A DNA stretch of 64,000 nucleotides from Streptococcus downei MFe28. GTDB lineage: Bacteria; Bacillota; Bacilli; Lactobacillales; Streptococcaceae. The stretch covers positions 744,001-808,000 of the forward strand of contig NZ_UHFA01000002.1 in assembly GCF_900459175.1 (NCBI RefSeq), read 5' to 3'. Shown piece by piece: positions 1-9,195 of this stretch (position 1 is the stretch's first letter; each line of letters opens with the position of its first letter). The notes beneath the pieces were generated by a model, which was given only the letters and a program-made list of their open reading frames with translations, searched no databases and had not been told where the DNA came from. The position numbers and the translations under genes were made by a program.

Positions 1-1
1 A

Positions 2-1336
2 CCCTTTGCTAATGGCTATGCGATTTTTGCTGGATTGGAGCGGATTATTAACTATTTAAATCATCTTCATTTTTCAAAAACCGATTTGGCCTACCTGAAA
101 GAATTGGGTTATCCCCAGGATTTCTTGACGTACTTGGAAAATCTCCAGATGACCTTGAGCGTTCGTTCTGCCAAGGAAGGAGATTTGGTCTTTGCCAATG
201 AGCCTATCGTCCAAATTGAAGGTCCTCTGGCCCAGTGTCAGCTGGTGGAAACGGCTATCCTCAATATTGTCAACTACCAAACCCTGATTGCGACCAAGGC
301 CGCTCGCATTCGCTCAGTTATTGAAGACGAACCCCTGCTAGAATTCGGAACCCGTCGGGCCCAGGAATTGGATGCCGCCATCTGGGGGACTAGGGCTGCC
401 GTCATCGGTGGTGCTGATGCCACCTCCAATGTCCGAGCGGGTAAGATGTTTGATATTCCAGTTTCTGGGACCCATGCCCATGCCTTAGTTCAGACCTACG
501 GCAACGATTATGATGCCTTTATGGCTTATGCGGCTACCCACAAGGACTGTGTTTTCTTGGTAGATACCTATGATACCTTGCGACTGGGCGTTCCAGCTGC
601 TATCAAGGCTGCCAAAGAGCTGGGGGACAAGATTAATTTTCTTGGGGTCCGCTTGGACTCTGGTGACTTGGCTTATTTGTCCAAGAAGGTTCGCAAGCAG
701 TTGGATGAGGCTGGTTTCCCCGACGCTCATATTTATGCCTCAAACGACCTTGATGAAAATACCATTCTCAACCTCAAGATGCAAAAGGCTAAGATTGATG
801 TCTGGGGCGTTGGAACCAAGCTGATTACGGCCTATGACCAACCAGCCTTGGGCGCCGTCTATAAGATTGTGGCTTTAGAAGATGACAAAGGCATCATGCA
901 AAACACCATTAAATTATCCAACAATGCTGAGAAGGTCTCAACGCCTGGTAAGAAGCAGGTTTGGCGGATTACTAGTCGTGATAAGGGCAAATCCGAAGGC
1001 GACTACATTACTTACGATGGGGTTGATGTCAATGAGGCTGAGGAGCTCCACATGTTCCACCCGACCTATACCTATATCAATAAGACTGTCAAAAATTTTG
1101 ATGCTGTTCCCCTCTTGCAAGACGTCTTCGACCAGGGGCAACTCGTTTATCAGCAGCCAGACCTGATGGCTATCAAGGATTATGCCAAGAAGGAACTGGA
1201 TCATCTCTGGGATGAATACAAGCGGGTCCTCAATCCTCAGGATTATCCAGTCGATTTGGCACCAGATGTCTGGCAAGATAAGATGGACCTGATTGCCAAG
1301 ATGCGAGAGAAGGCTAATCAAACCCAGGACTTTTAA
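2..1336 (+). CDS. pncB: Nicotinate phosphoribosyltransferase, 5' end outside the window
   Basis: Converts nicotinate and PRPP to nicotinate mononucleotide, the first step of NAD salvage in the cytoplasm. The open frame runs from the window edge (codons from base 2, reading PFANGYAIFAGLERII), so the first TTG at 35 is not the start and roughly 40 N-terminal residues should lie upstream. Visible family motifs are FGTRRAQELDAA and SGTHAHALV (the latter holds the histidine region of this family), then VRLDSGDLAYLSKKVR and ASNDLDE further on. It is followed after 107 bp by nadE, which uses a downstream product of the same pathway, so the two probably form one unit. Nothing looks broken. Confidence 0.95.
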   Translation, partial: PFANGYAIFAGLERIINYLNHLHFSKTDLAYLKELGYPQDFLTYLENLQMTLSVRSAKEGDLVFANEPIVQIEGPLAQCQLVETAILNIVNYQTLIATKAARIRSVIEDEPLLEFGTRRAQELDAAIWGTRAAVIGGADATSNVRAGKMFDIPVSGTHAHALVQTYGNDYDAFMAYAATHKDCVFLVDTYDTLRLGVPAAIKAAKELGDKINFLGVRLDSGDLAYLSKKVRKQLDEAGFPDAHIYASNDLDENTILNLKMQKAKIDVWGVGTKLITAYDQPALGAVYKIVALEDDKGIMQNTIKLSNNAEKVSTPGKKQVWRITSRDKGKSEGDYITYDGVDVNEAEELHMFHPTYTYINKTVKNFDAVPLLQDVFDQGQLVYQQPDLMAIKDYAKKELDHLWDEYKRVLNPQDYPVDLAPDVWQDKMDLIAKMREKANQTQDF

Positions 1337-1443
1337 AAAAGGGTGAGAGCCTGAGCAAGGAAAACTGCTTAAAGACGGCAGAACCTTATGAGCTAGCTAG
1401 TTTCGCCTAGGTTGGTTTTTAAGCAGAAGAAAAGGAGATAGAA

Positions 1444-2268
1444 ATGAGCTTACAAACAGAAATTATTGAAAAATTAGGGGTTCAACCCCAGATTGACCCC
1501 AAGCAGGAAATCAGACGCTCAGTTGATTTCCTGAAGGCCTATCTAAAGAAGCATAGCTTTTTAAAAAGCTATGTGTTAGGGATTTCTGGTGGCCAGGACT
1601 CTAGTTTGGCTGGTCGTCTGGCCCAGATAGCTGTTGAGGAGTTGCGGGCCGAAACGGGTCAGGACTATCAATTTATCGCCATCCGCCTTCCTTACGGAGT
1701 TCAAGCGGATGAAGATGACGCCCAAAAGGCTCTGGCTTTCATTCAACCAGATGTCTCCCTGTCCATCAATATCAAGGAAGCAGTTGATGGTCAGGTGGCT
1801 GAATTGGCCAAGGCAGGCATTGTGGTTTCTGATTTCAATAAGGGGAATATCAAGGCGCGTCAACGGATGATTACCCAGTATGCGGTCGCGGGCGAAAATA
1901 GTGGAGCGGTCATCGGAACCGACCATGCAGCCGAAAATCTGACAGGTTTCTTCACCAAGTTTGGTGATGGGGGTGCTGATATTCTTCCGCTTTTCCGCCT
2001 CAATAAGCGCCAAGGCAAGCAGCTTCTAGCAGAATTAGGCGCTGACAAGGCCCTCTACGAAAAAATTCCTACGGCAGACCTGGAGGAAAACAAACCAGGT
2101 ATCGCCGATGAGGTGGCTCTAGGCGTGACCTATCAAGATATTGATGATTATCTCGAAGGTAAGGCTGTCAGCCCTGAGGCCCAAGAGACCATTGAAAAAT
2201 GGTGGGCCAAGGGTGAGCATAAGCGCCACCTACCGATTACGGTCTTTGATGATTTTTGGAAAGATTAA
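1444..2268 (+). CDS. nadE: NH3-dependent NAD(+) synthetase
   Basis: Amidates nicotinate adenine dinucleotide to NAD using ATP and ammonia. The protein has 274 aa, the normal length for the ammonia-dependent form, and there is no N-terminal glutaminase domain. SGGQDSS at residues 48-54 is the PP-loop of N-type ATP pyrophosphatases, and [20 protein letters not shown] follows near residue 160. The start is supported by AAAGGAGATAGAA just before ATG. It follows pncB in the same direction. Its TAA stop shares its last base with the end of a RUP-like repeat, so the transcript probably runs into that element. Confidence 0.96.
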   Translation: MSLQTEIIEKLGVQPQIDPKQEIRRSVDFLKAYLKKHSFLKSYVLGISGGQDSSLAGRLAQIAVEELRAETGQDYQFIAIRLPYGVQADEDDAQKALAFIQPDVSLSINIKEAVDGQVAELAKAGIVVSDFNKGNIKARQRMITQYAVAGENSGAVIGTDHAAENLTGFFTKFGDGGADILPLFRLNKRQGKQLLAELGADKALYEKIPTADLEENKPGIADEVALGVTYQDIDDYLEGKAVSPEAQETIEKWWAKGEHKRHLPITVFDDFWKD

Positions 2269-2370
2269 TACTCTTCAAAAATCAAAATTTCCCATCGTTA
2301 ACTCACCTTGCCGTACTCCAGTACTGTCTTCAGTTCGTCGCCTCGGCTAATTCCGATTTTCATTGAGTAT
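2268..2370 (-). repeat. RUP-like 103-bp element, copy A
   Basis: The ends are ATACTCTTC and CATTGAGTAT, the inverted-end signature shared by at least seven other loci in this window. The interior carries the GTTAACTCAC ... GCCGTACTCCAGTACTG core. The first base coincides with the last base of the nadE stop codon. The ends and size resemble the pneumococcal RUP repeat (a non-autonomous element linked to IS630 transposases); that assignment rests on memory of the family. Confidence 0.8.
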
Positions 2371-2430
2371 AAATTTGAGTAGTCCCCAGCGACTACTTTT
2401 TCTATCGCTTTTAAAAGTATTTTCTTGCTT

Positions 2431-2464
2431 GGCGTTTTTTTCTGTGTTATACTAATTGTAAGTT
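2431..2464 (+). promoter_or_regulatory. Promoter of the HdiR-like repressor
   Basis: TTGCTT, 17 bases, then TATACT, located about 30 bases before the ATG at 2490, with GGAGG in the leader. No perfect operator palindrome was recognised, although repressors of this type usually regulate themselves. Confidence 0.5.
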
Positions 2465-2489
2465 ATAAGACTAATGGAGGCTTAGTGCT

Positions 2490-3182
2490 ATGTTTTCAGT
2501 TGAGAAATTAAAAAATCGTCGGAAGGAATTGGGGCTGTCCCAGGCTGATGTTGCTAGGCAGCTGGGAATTTCTCGCCCCTCTTATTTTAATTGGGAAAAT
2601 GGGAAAACCAAGCCCAATCAGAAGAATTGGACCAAGCTCAGTAAGATTCTGCAGGTGAACCCTTCCTACTTCCTGTCCGAGTATGAGATTGTTGAGACCT
2701 ATGTCCAACTCAATAAGAGCAATAAAAAGAAGACCGTGGATTTTGCCAACCGTCTTTTGGCTGAGCAGGGCAAGATGCGTTCAGAAGCCGGTCGCAAGCT
2801 TTATGCCTACAAGGTCTATGAACGCTTGTCTGCTGGTACGGGTTATACTTACTTTAATGATGGCAACTATGATGAGGTCTTTTACGATGAAAAGATTGAT
2901 CATGACTTTGCTTCTTGGGTTTTCGGAGATTCAATGGAACCAACCTATCTCAATGGTGAGGTGGTCCTGATTAAGCAGACCGGTTTTGACTATGATGGTG
3001 CGGTCTATGCGGTTGATTGGGATGGTCAGACCTATATCAAGCGAGTTTATCGCGAACCCGAAGGCCTGCGCCTGGTTTCCATCAACCAACAATATGCGGA
3101 TAAATTTGCGCCCTACGATGAAAATCCAAGGATTGTTGGCAAGATTGTCGGCAACTTTATGCCTGTTGATGCTAGTGCCTAG
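2490..3182 (+). CDS. hdiR: XRE-type repressor with S24 self-cleavage domain (HdiR-like)
   Basis: A 230-aa LexA/CI-like transcriptional regulator. Residues about 5-60 form an XRE helix-turn-helix (LKNRRKELGLSQADVARQLGIS). The C-terminal half is an S24 peptidase with GDSMEPTY (Ser148) and YIKRVYR (Lys184) as the expected Ser-Lys dyad, and an Ala-Gly pair at 115-116 (SAGTG) fits the autocleavage site. Streptococci mostly lack LexA, and HdiR, described in Lactococcus, plays an analogous DNA-damage/heat role, so this is the probable SOS-like regulator here. dinB and uvrA in the window are plausible targets by function only. A good GGAGG precedes the ATG. It stands alone between two RUP-like elements. 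Confidence 0.85.
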   Translation: MFSVEKLKNRRKELGLSQADVARQLGISRPSYFNWENGKTKPNQKNWTKLSKILQVNPSYFLSEYEIVETYVQLNKSNKKKTVDFANRLLAEQGKMRSEAGRKLYAYKVYERLSAGTGYTYFNDGNYDEVFYDEKIDHDFASWVFGDSMEPTYLNGEVVLIKQTGFDYDGAVYAVDWDGQTYIKRVYREPEGLRLVSINQQYADKFAPYDENPRIVGKIVGNFMPVDASA

Positions 3183-3196
3183 AAATAAAGATAAGA

Positions 3197-3246
3197 CTCC
3201 TAAGAGCAGTTCTTCAGGTTGGGCGGAACGGTTCTTAGGAGTCTTT
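3197..3246 (+). terminator. Terminator after hdiR
   Basis: Arms GACTCCTAAGA and TCTTAGGAGTC with a run of T after the second arm (TTTTATA), directly downstream of the stop codon at 3182. Confidence 0.75.
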
Positions 3247-3247
3247 T

Positions 3248-3350
3248 ATACTCTTCAAAGATCAAAACTACCCATCGTTAACTCACTTTGCCGTACCCAA
3301 GTACTGCCTGCAGTTCGTTGCCTTGGCTACTTTTGATTTTTATTGAGTAT
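3248..3350 (-). repeat. RUP-like 103-bp element, copy B
   Basis: The same inverted ends (ATACTCTTC / TATTGAGTAT) and the same GTTAACTCACTTTGCCGTAC core as copies D, H and I. It begins two bases after the T-run of the hdiR terminator. Confidence 0.8.
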
Positions 3351-3639
3351 TACTAATTTCATTTTCTACTTCATGAAAAAGCATCTGCTCTAGGCAAGGG
3401 GTAAAGACGCCGGTCCACTTTAGTGACTGGTGCCGCAGGAGCTGACCTGCTGTCTTTGCACCACTTTGTGGCACAGCAGACAACTAGTCATCCTTGCTGG
3501 GGTAAGACGACGAAGGTTTTGACATCTGTCAAAGCCCTTCTGTCTTACTCCCAAACGGCAATCTCCATAGCGATTGCCTAGCTCCCTGCCTCATTCAGCT
3601 AGTCTAGTAATAGCGATTGTTCTAACCACGTAGGGTCTT
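3351..3639. repeat. Hairpin-rich spacer between RUP-like copies B and C
   Basis: There is no coding potential. It holds modules found elsewhere in the window. A segment at about 3413-3485 (CACTTTAGTGACTG ... GGCACAGCAGA) resembles 7213-7285. The hairpin TTTGAC/GTCAAA at 3518-3533 and the following CTTCTGTCTTACTCCC are the reverse complement of a stretch at 31630-31690. The GGCAATC/GATTGCC hairpin at 3557-3578 recurs at 22863-22884 and, reversed, near 37030, 37160 and 37280. It looks like nested remnants of mobile repeats. Confidence 0.55.
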
Positions 3640-3742
3640 ATACTCTTCGAAAATCAAAATTTACCGTCGTTAACTCACCTTGCCGTACTCCAGTACTGTC
3701 TTCGGTTCGTTGTCTCGGCTAATTTCGATTTTCATTGAGTAT
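3640..3742 (-). repeat. RUP-like 103-bp element, copy C
   Basis: Ends ATACTCTTCGAAAATC and CATTGAGTAT. Its last base overlaps the stop codon of pepX, which is on the minus strand, giving the recurring stop-codon context TAATACTC. Confidence 0.8.
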
Positions 3743-6018
3743 TAATCGTAGGGTAGGAGGAGCTGAGACTGTCTCAAGTCAAGGGTCAGCTGGTAATCAC
3801 TATTGTCTCGGATAGTGTGTTCGAAGTCTGTGGTATAGAGGACTAGGCGGAGCTGGTTACCTTTATTTAGGCGGTAGATGCTTGGTTGTAGATCTAGCTG
3901 GATTGTCATCCATTGGTCGGCCTGAACATCATCAATGGATAGGAGGCCCTGACGATTTTGCAGGTTGAGAACCGCCTTGCTGATGACCCGATAGGGTGTC
4001 TCAACGAAGGGTAGCTCTAGGCAATTTTCGCGGACATAATTGCGACCATTATCAATGCCACGGGCTTCTTTAGTACTTGGGACATCCTTGTAGCGCTTTT
4101 TAAGGCCAAAGTCCAGGACTTGGGCAGAGAGAAGGCCTTTAGCCCTTGAGGATTTAAGTCTGAGCTTGAGACGGGGGCGACCATTGACTAGCAGGTCCTC
4201 CTCAAGAGTCAAATCAATGGTAATCTGGTTAGCCTTACCTTTAAAGAGTTGAGCCTTAAAAATGTTGAAATCCTTGGCGTAGCGCTCAAAGTCCTCTTCT
4301 TGGTAGTGATTTTCAATAATCGCCTGGCCATGGCCCAAATCCAAGGTACGATAATGGCTTCCACCAAAGTCCTCTAGCCTTTGCCAAACCTGCTCTTGGC
4401 TGTTATCCTGCCAGATGACCCTAGGCAATTGAAAGCCATTGGCCTGACCCAGGAGCTTTTGCGTCAGGAGGGCATTCATACTTTCACGGAAATCAATGGA
4501 TTGCCAGTTATTCATGTAGACATGCATGCCATTGTGGAAAAAGAGGTGTTTGTCAATGTTGCTCGGCAGGGCCTTGAAAAATTGGTAGGCATGGAGGGGC
4601 TTGACATTCCAATCCTGACTACCGTGGGTCAGGATGACTTGGGCCTTGACCTCCTTGGCGTGGCTGACATAGTTGCGGTCCTGCCAAAACTGGCTATAGT
4701 CACCCTTGTCTCTGTCTAGGTCCTGGCTCATTTGCCTGAGGAAGGCCTGGTAGGTCTGGTTGCTGCGGAGGTATTCCCCTCCTAGAAGGTTTCTGGAATA
4801 AGTATATTCGGTCAAGACATCTAGGTCTTCACCAGGATAGCCCCCAGGACTAGAGACTAGGCCGTTTTCCCGATAATAGTCATACCAAGATGAAATCCCC
4901 GCCTCGGCAATGATGACTTCTAGGCCATCTACGGCGGTAGTGGCTAGGGCATTGGACATGGTGCCCAGATAAGAAATCCCTGTCGTGACCACCTTACCAG
5001 AAGTCCAGTCAGCTAGGACCTGGGTGGAGCGCTTGGGGCTGGTGTAGGCGACAGCTCGGCCATTGAGCCAGTCAATAACTGCCCGAAAGGCATTGACCTG
5101 CTGGTAGTCCCCACTGGTCATAAAGCCTTCAGAAGCCAGCGTCCCCAAGCCTGAAACATAGATATTGGCGAAACCTCGAGCCAATAAGTAGTCGTTGAGA
5201 CTGTAGTTGGCAATATGGGTAAAGGTCTCGCTGGCAGGGCCTTGCGGAGCCTGAGAATGGCTATAGGCAACTTGTGGGATGGGCTTCACCTCCACCTCAA
5301 TCTTGTGGGCAGGTTTGGAACTTAATAGTCCTTCCATCTTGTGCATCTTTTTATCATTGGCCACAGGATTGGTCCCTTGGTGATAGGGGCTGGCTGTCAG
5401 AGTCGTTGGTAGAGCTTGGTCAGTTTGTGGACGTAGAATATGGACTCGAATCAGGTCTTTTTTTCCATCCTGGTCACTATCAAGACCGGTTTCAACGTAG
5501 ACCACTTCACGGATGATTTGGCTGGTATCAAAGGATGCCAGACTTTTTCCGTTGAAGTAGTGATAGTGGTTATCGGCAGGAAGAAGCCCCAGACTAAGGA
5601 GCTTATCAATCAGAGTCATACCAGTTTTTTGCCTGGTCGCTAGTAATTGGTGGAGATTGAGAAGGAATTCTTCCTCCTGAAAGGCAATCGGAAAAGCGGT
5701 CTTTTCTATAAAAGTATTGACCTCCTCAAAATCGACATGGGGAATGAAGTCCAAAAGTTGGAGAGCGACCATGTAGAAGACCTCTAACGTCAAGGCTTTA
5801 TCGGATTGGAAAAAGGTAAGTAAATCAGTATCGAAGTCGGCAAGCCAATTGGCTAGAGGGATGTCTCTATCTTCATATTGGAAGAAACACTTACGAAGGA
5901 AATCCTCCAGGTTAGCTTTGGCAGACTTTTCTAAGGAGACCGAAAACCCCAGCTCCCTTAATTCTTTCTCAGCTTCTTGGATTGAAAGGGGAATATAACT
6001 AAATTGATTGAAACGCAT
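3742..6018 (-). CDS. pepX: Xaa-Pro dipeptidyl-peptidase
   Basis: Cytoplasmic serine peptidase of family S15 that removes X-Pro dipeptides from proline-rich peptides. The 758 aa are full length. The N-terminal helical domain (about 1-150) is followed by the alpha/beta-hydrolase part with the nucleophile in TTGISYLGT (Ser349). [12 protein letters not shown] and [13 protein letters not shown] supply the usual Asp and His, and a jelly-roll C-terminal domain follows. It is divergent from the aquaporin gene, the arrangement known from lactococci and streptococci. Copy D of the RUP-like repeat lies in the shared upstream region only 18 bp from the pepX start, so the promoter is probably inside or beyond that repeat. 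Its stop codon meets repeat C. Confidence 0.97.
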   Translation of the reverse strand: MRFNQFSYIPLSIQEAEKELRELGFSVSLEKSAKANLEDFLRKCFFQYEDRDIPLANWLADFDTDLLTFFQSDKALTLEVFYMVALQLLDFIPHVDFEEVNTFIEKTAFPIAFQEEEFLLNLHQLLATRQKTGMTLIDKLLSLGLLPADNHYHYFNGKSLASFDTSQIIREVVYVETGLDSDQDGKKDLIRVHILRPQTDQALPTTLTASPYHQGTNPVANDKKMHKMEGLLSSKPAHKIEVEVKPIPQVAYSHSQAPQGPASETFTHIANYSLNDYLLARGFANIYVSGLGTLASEGFMTSGDYQQVNAFRAVIDWLNGRAVAYTSPKRSTQVLADWTSGKVVTTGISYLGTMSNALATTAVDGLEVIIAEAGISSWYDYYRENGLVSSPGGYPGEDLDVLTEYTYSRNLLGGEYLRSNQTYQAFLRQMSQDLDRDKGDYSQFWQDRNYVSHAKEVKAQVILTHGSQDWNVKPLHAYQFFKALPSNIDKHLFFHNGMHVYMNNWQSIDFRESMNALLTQKLLGQANGFQLPRVIWQDNSQEQVWQRLEDFGGSHYRTLDLGHGQAIIENHYQEEDFERYAKDFNIFKAQLFKGKANQITIDLTLEEDLLVNGRPRLKLRLKSSRAKGLLSAQVLDFGLKKRYKDVPSTKEARGIDNGRNYVRENCLELPFVETPYRVISKAVLNLQNRQGLLSIDDVQADQWMTIQLDLQPSIYRLNKGNQLRLVLYTTDFEHTIRDNSDYQLTLDLRQSQLLLPYD

Positions 6019-6036
6019 GCTCTCACCTCACTAGTA

Positions 6037-6139
6037 ATACTCAATGAAAATCAAAATTGGCCAAGGCAACGAACTGCAGGCAGTACTGAAGTACGGCAAA
6101 GTGAGTTAACGACGGATAGTTTTGATTTTCGAAGAGTAT
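6037..6139 (+). repeat. RUP-like 103-bp element, copy D
   Basis: Starts ATACTCAATGAAAATCAAAA and ends TTTTCGAAGAGTAT. It occupies the pepX-aquaporin intergenic space between the two start regions, so it must influence transcription or at least sit in one of the 5' leaders. Confidence 0.8.
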
Positions 6140-6236
6140 AAGCGTTTTATTTCTGATAATGACTTTACTTTATCTATTATACTTGATAAAATGGTAGCTG
6201 TCTAAATACTTGTTAGGAGAAAGGAAGACTAGACGA

Positions 6237-7109
6237 ATGAATGAATTTTTTAAAGAAGCCTTGACACATGACTGGCTACTTAAGTATGCGACTGAATTTG
6301 TCGCAACAGCCCTGATGGTTCTGATTGGGAACGGTTCTGTGGCCAATGTTGAACTTAAAGGAACTAAGGGCAACAAGTCAGGTTGGTTGGTCATTGGCTT
6401 TGGTTACGGTGTTGCCGTTATGTTACCAGCTCTGATGTTTGGTGATGTTTCTGGGAACCATATCAACCCTGCCTTTACACTTGGATTGGCAGTCTCTGGA
6501 GCTTTCAAATGGACCTATGTTCCTGGTTACTTGATTGCCCAATTCTTGGGAGCTATGTTTGGTCAAGCCTTGATTGTTCTTGGACACGCTGCCTTTTATC
6601 AAAAGACAGAAGATCCAAATGCTATTCTTGGTAGCTTTTCAACCATTGATGCCCTTGATGATGGAACGGAAGAAAGTCGCCGTCCAGCTACCATCAACGG
6701 TTTCATCAATGAGTTTATTGGAAGCTTTGTTTTGGTCTTCGGTGCCCTTGCTTTGACCCATAACTATATTGGCCACTCGGTTGCTTCAACCCTGACCCAA
6801 CAATATGGTGGTGGTGAACAGGTAGAGCAAATGGTACACGCTCAATTTAATGGGGCACTTTCTGTTGCTAACATGGGACTTGGCTTCTTGGTTCTGGTTC
6901 TGGTTATTTCATTGGGTGGTCCAACAGGTCCAGCACTCAATCCAGCTCGGGACTTGAGTCCTCGACTTTTGCACCATTTCTTGCCTGAAACTGTTCTGGG
7001 AGAACACAAGGGCGACTCTAAATGGTGGTACGCCTGGGTTCCAGTTGTCGCACCTATCCTAGCAGGTATCGTTGCGGTAGCAGCCTTCAAGGCCCTCTAT
7101 AGTCTATAA
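6237..7109 (+). CDS. gla: Aquaporin / glycerol facilitator
   Basis: Integral membrane channel of the MIP family, 290 aa, for water and small polyols such as glycerol. The two half-membrane NPA motifs are present: GNHINPAFT near residue 80 and GPALNPARD near residue 235. Six hydrophobic segments surround them. An insert between helices 3 and 4 (QKTEDPNAILGSF...) and a long periplasmic-side loop (THNYIGHSVASTLTQQYGGG) are typical of the lactic acid bacterial Gla type. The start MNEFFKEAL was chosen over an upstream ATG at 6210 because AGGAGAAAGGAAG precedes it. It is divergent from pepX. A terminator follows. Confidence 0.93.
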   Translation: MNEFFKEALTHDWLLKYATEFVATALMVLIGNGSVANVELKGTKGNKSGWLVIGFGYGVAVMLPALMFGDVSGNHINPAFTLGLAVSGAFKWTYVPGYLIAQFLGAMFGQALIVLGHAAFYQKTEDPNAILGSFSTIDALDDGTEESRRPATINGFINEFIGSFVLVFGALALTHNYIGHSVASTLTQQYGGGEQVEQMVHAQFNGALSVANMGLGFLVLVLVISLGGPTGPALNPARDLSPRLLHHFLPETVLGEHKGDSKWWYAWVPVVAPILAGIVAVAAFKALYSL

Positions 7110-7123
7110 GCAATAAAAAACGT

Positions 7124-7157
7124 AAAGGCAGGTCTTTAAGGCCAGCCTTTTCTTTAT
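7124..7157 (+). terminator. Terminator after the aquaporin gene
   Basis: Arms AAAGGC / GCCTTT around an inner GGTCTTTAAGGCC-like stem, followed by TCTTT. Confidence 0.7.
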
Positions 7158-7185
7158 GATTCTGGTTCCCAATAAAAATTGATCT

Positions 7186-7345
7186 AGACGAGATAAGGGA
7201 CAATGATCTCAAGGCACTAAAGTTACTGCTGTCGCAGTAGATGTCTGCTATCTTTGCGCCAGGCCTAGCACAGCAGATAAGCTGGTTGCCTGCAGTTATC
7301 AGTCATTAAAACTGACGGATAAATTTGCTACCCAAGAAAAAATCT
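7186..7345. repeat. Family-2 repeat fragment in the aquaporin-TSUP gap
   Basis: The 333-bp gap between the two convergent genes holds the aquaporin terminator, this stretch and the TSUP terminator. About 80 bases at 7213-7285 (CACTAAAGTTACTGC ... AGCACAGCAGATAAGCTGG) match the pattern at 3413-3490. It contains a TCTGCT/AGCAGA stem and TCAGT/ACTGA. No gene was seen. Confidence 0.45.
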
Positions 7346-7392
7346 CGTATTTTGCTCTCTCTTGTGTATTAGCCCATTTTGACGATTATAAA

Positions 7393-7424
7393 AAGGCTCC
7401 ACCCACAAAAATGGGGGAGCCTTC
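7393..7424 (-). terminator. Terminator of the TSUP permease gene (possibly bidirectional)
   Basis: Arms AAGGCTCC / GGAGCCTT with inner CCC/GGG pairing. On the minus strand the stem is followed by TTTTTAT. Confidence 0.8.
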
Positions 7425-7442
7425 TTAAAGTTTTATGCTAAA

Positions 7443-8330
7443 TCAGCCCGTAATTTTTTTGGTCAAGGAGGAGCGAATCAGCATGCCTCCTGTGAAGATA
7501 ACGATGGCGATGACCAAGGTTTTTAGGGTATCAATATTGATGCTGGTTAGGAATATAAAGGCAAGCAGAACCCCGATAATTCCCCCTAAAACGAGGCCGG
7601 CAAAGCCTGTCCAGTTGACCCTGTCAGCCTTAATGAACTGGGTGCTAGAAGCGGTCATAATCATGGCGGCATCTAGCATCATGACTGGCATGGCAATGGT
7701 TGGACTCAGTCCCATCAGGGAAAAGAAAATTAATTCAGGAGCATAGTTGCCCAGCCCCATGGTCATCAAAACTCCAATGACAAAATTGAAGACAACACCA
7801 ACGATTAGCCAGATTCCATGAAGACCATGGACAGCTGTGGACAGATTGCCACCTGGATTGGTGAGCATACGGTAGGCCATGATGAGGGCTGCTAGAATGA
7901 GCAGGCTCCCCAAGATGAGCTGGACCAGTCTCTCGTTCCAGTTTTTCGTGATTCTGGTTCCAAAGAGGGCCCCGAAGAAAGAGGCCGAGGCCATGAGGAT
8001 TAGGGTCAGGGGCTCAACCTTGACAGCCGAAATAAAACAGAGGGCTTCTACCATAACGGGGATGACATGGGCCGTATTCATGGTACCCGGCAAGAGGCTA
8101 TCATCATTATTTAATTTGGTAATTTTAAAAAGGGTGGTAGTGGTGGCGAAGGAACCAATTCCAAGGGTATCCAGCATATCGGTGACCAGACCAATCCAGA
8201 AACCCGTAAAAAACCGTTTAAAAATATTAATCTTTTTATGGCGAATATGGAGGGCTAACACAATGATAATAATTAAAATAGCCAGCACGAGAATTGCCTG
8301 AATTAGGCGTAAAATCAGATTTTCATTCAT
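7443..8330 (-). CDS. TSUP (TauE/SafE) family permease
   Basis: A polytopic membrane protein of 295 aa with about eight hydrophobic segments. The repeated halves of the TauE/SafE family are visible as FWIGLVTDMLDTLGIGSF near residue 45 and VVFNFVIGVLMTMGLGNYAPEL near residue 180. Family members move sulfite, sulfonates or other small anions, and the substrate here is unknown. It is monocistronic on the minus strand, convergent with the aquaporin gene, and has its own terminator. Confidence 0.85.
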   Translation of the reverse strand: MNENLILRLIQAILVLAILIIIIVLALHIRHKKINIFKRFFTGFWIGLVTDMLDTLGIGSFATTTTLFKITKLNNDDSLLPGTMNTAHVIPVMVEALCFISAVKVEPLTLILMASASFFGALFGTRITKNWNERLVQLILGSLLILAALIMAYRMLTNPGGNLSTAVHGLHGIWLIVGVVFNFVIGVLMTMGLGNYAPELIFFSLMGLSPTIAMPVMMLDAAMIMTASSTQFIKADRVNWTGFAGLVLGGIIGVLLAFIFLTSINIDTLKTLVIAIVIFTGGMLIRSSLTKKITG

Positions 8331-8442
8331 GTACCTAGTTTACAGAAAATGTCCCTAATAGTAAATAGTTTTTGCTTAAAGCATACAATTATTTGTCAAA
8401 TGAAAAGAATTTGACTAAAATGGAAGAAGTTAGGAGAAAGCT

Positions 8443-9195
8443 ATGACATTATTTTCAGGAATCACCCTAGTATCGCCAGTTCTTCGTGTCAATAATCGTG
8501 AGCACAATATAGAATTTTATCGAAAAAATCTTGGCTTTAAAGTTTTAAAGGAAGAAAATTCCCAGGTCTTTTTGGGTGGCCACCAGGAAAAGGTTGTCAG
8601 ATTTTCCTTTGAAGAATCCCCTTCTATGCGGGTTAGGGCTGTCGAAGGCCCTAAAAAAATGCAAGAGCTTTTAATCAAGACGTCCAATCCCCAAGAAATT
8701 GAGGCTTTACTAGCTTCTGGTGTTCAGTTCTCACGCCTCTTCAAAGGCGAGCGTGGCTATGCCTATGAGGTCATTTCTCCAGAAAATGACCGTATCCTTC
8801 TCCATGCCGAGGACGACACCGAGCGCTTGCAAGAAATTTCAGGAGCCGATCTGACCTTTGCTTCTCTGCCTGATTTTCAAGGCCTATCAGATTTCCAAAT
8901 TTCAAATTTGGTCTTGAATGTGCCAGATTTGAAAGAAGCACAAACCTTCTATCATAAATTGGCAGGTCTAGATTTCCTTCCCGATCTGCAAGAGGCCCAA
9001 GGGCCTGATTTAAGGGCGGCTGAAAATACGACCTGGGACCTTGAATTTATTGAGTACCGTGTTCCTGACAACTATGATTTTCTTATGCTCAAGGCCTATT
9101 TTGAAGCTGAGGGCCTTTCGGTTTATCTTGACAAGGGACAAAGGGTCTTGGTGGTTTCTGACCCTAGTCTGATTGAAATCTGGTTTAGCAAATGA
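8443..9195 (+). CDS. cppA: CppA-type protein with glyoxalase-like (VOC) fold
   Basis: A 250-aa protein with two VOC-like halves. The N-terminal one starts VSPVLRVNNREHNIEFYRKNLGFKVL, and the second starts near residue 145 with SNLVLNVPDLKEAQTFYHKL. This layout is that of streptococcal CppA (CppA_N and CppA_C), historically described as a C3-degrading proteinase, although the fold suggests a metal-dependent small-molecule enzyme. No protease motif was seen. AGGAGAAAGCT precedes the ATG. The stop overlaps the next start by 4 bp (ATGA), so it is translationally coupled to the serine hydrolase. Confidence 0.8.
   Translation: MTLFSGITLVSPVLRVNNREHNIEFYRKNLGFKVLKEENSQVFLGGHQEKVVRFSFEESPSMRVRAVEGPKKMQELLIKTSNPQEIEALLASGVQFSRLFKGERGYAYEVISPENDRILLHAEDDTERLQEISGADLTFASLPDFQGLSDFQISNLVLNVPDLKEAQTFYHKLAGLDFLPDLQEAQGPDLRAAENTTWDLEFIEYRVPDNYDFLMLKAYFEAEGLSVYLDKGQRVLVVSDPSLIEIWFSK

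Noticed and set aside
3742-6018. Long plus-strand frames within pepX (for example 4381-4719)
   Set aside because: They lie opposite a clear full-length S15 peptidase and show no ribosome binding site or family motif.
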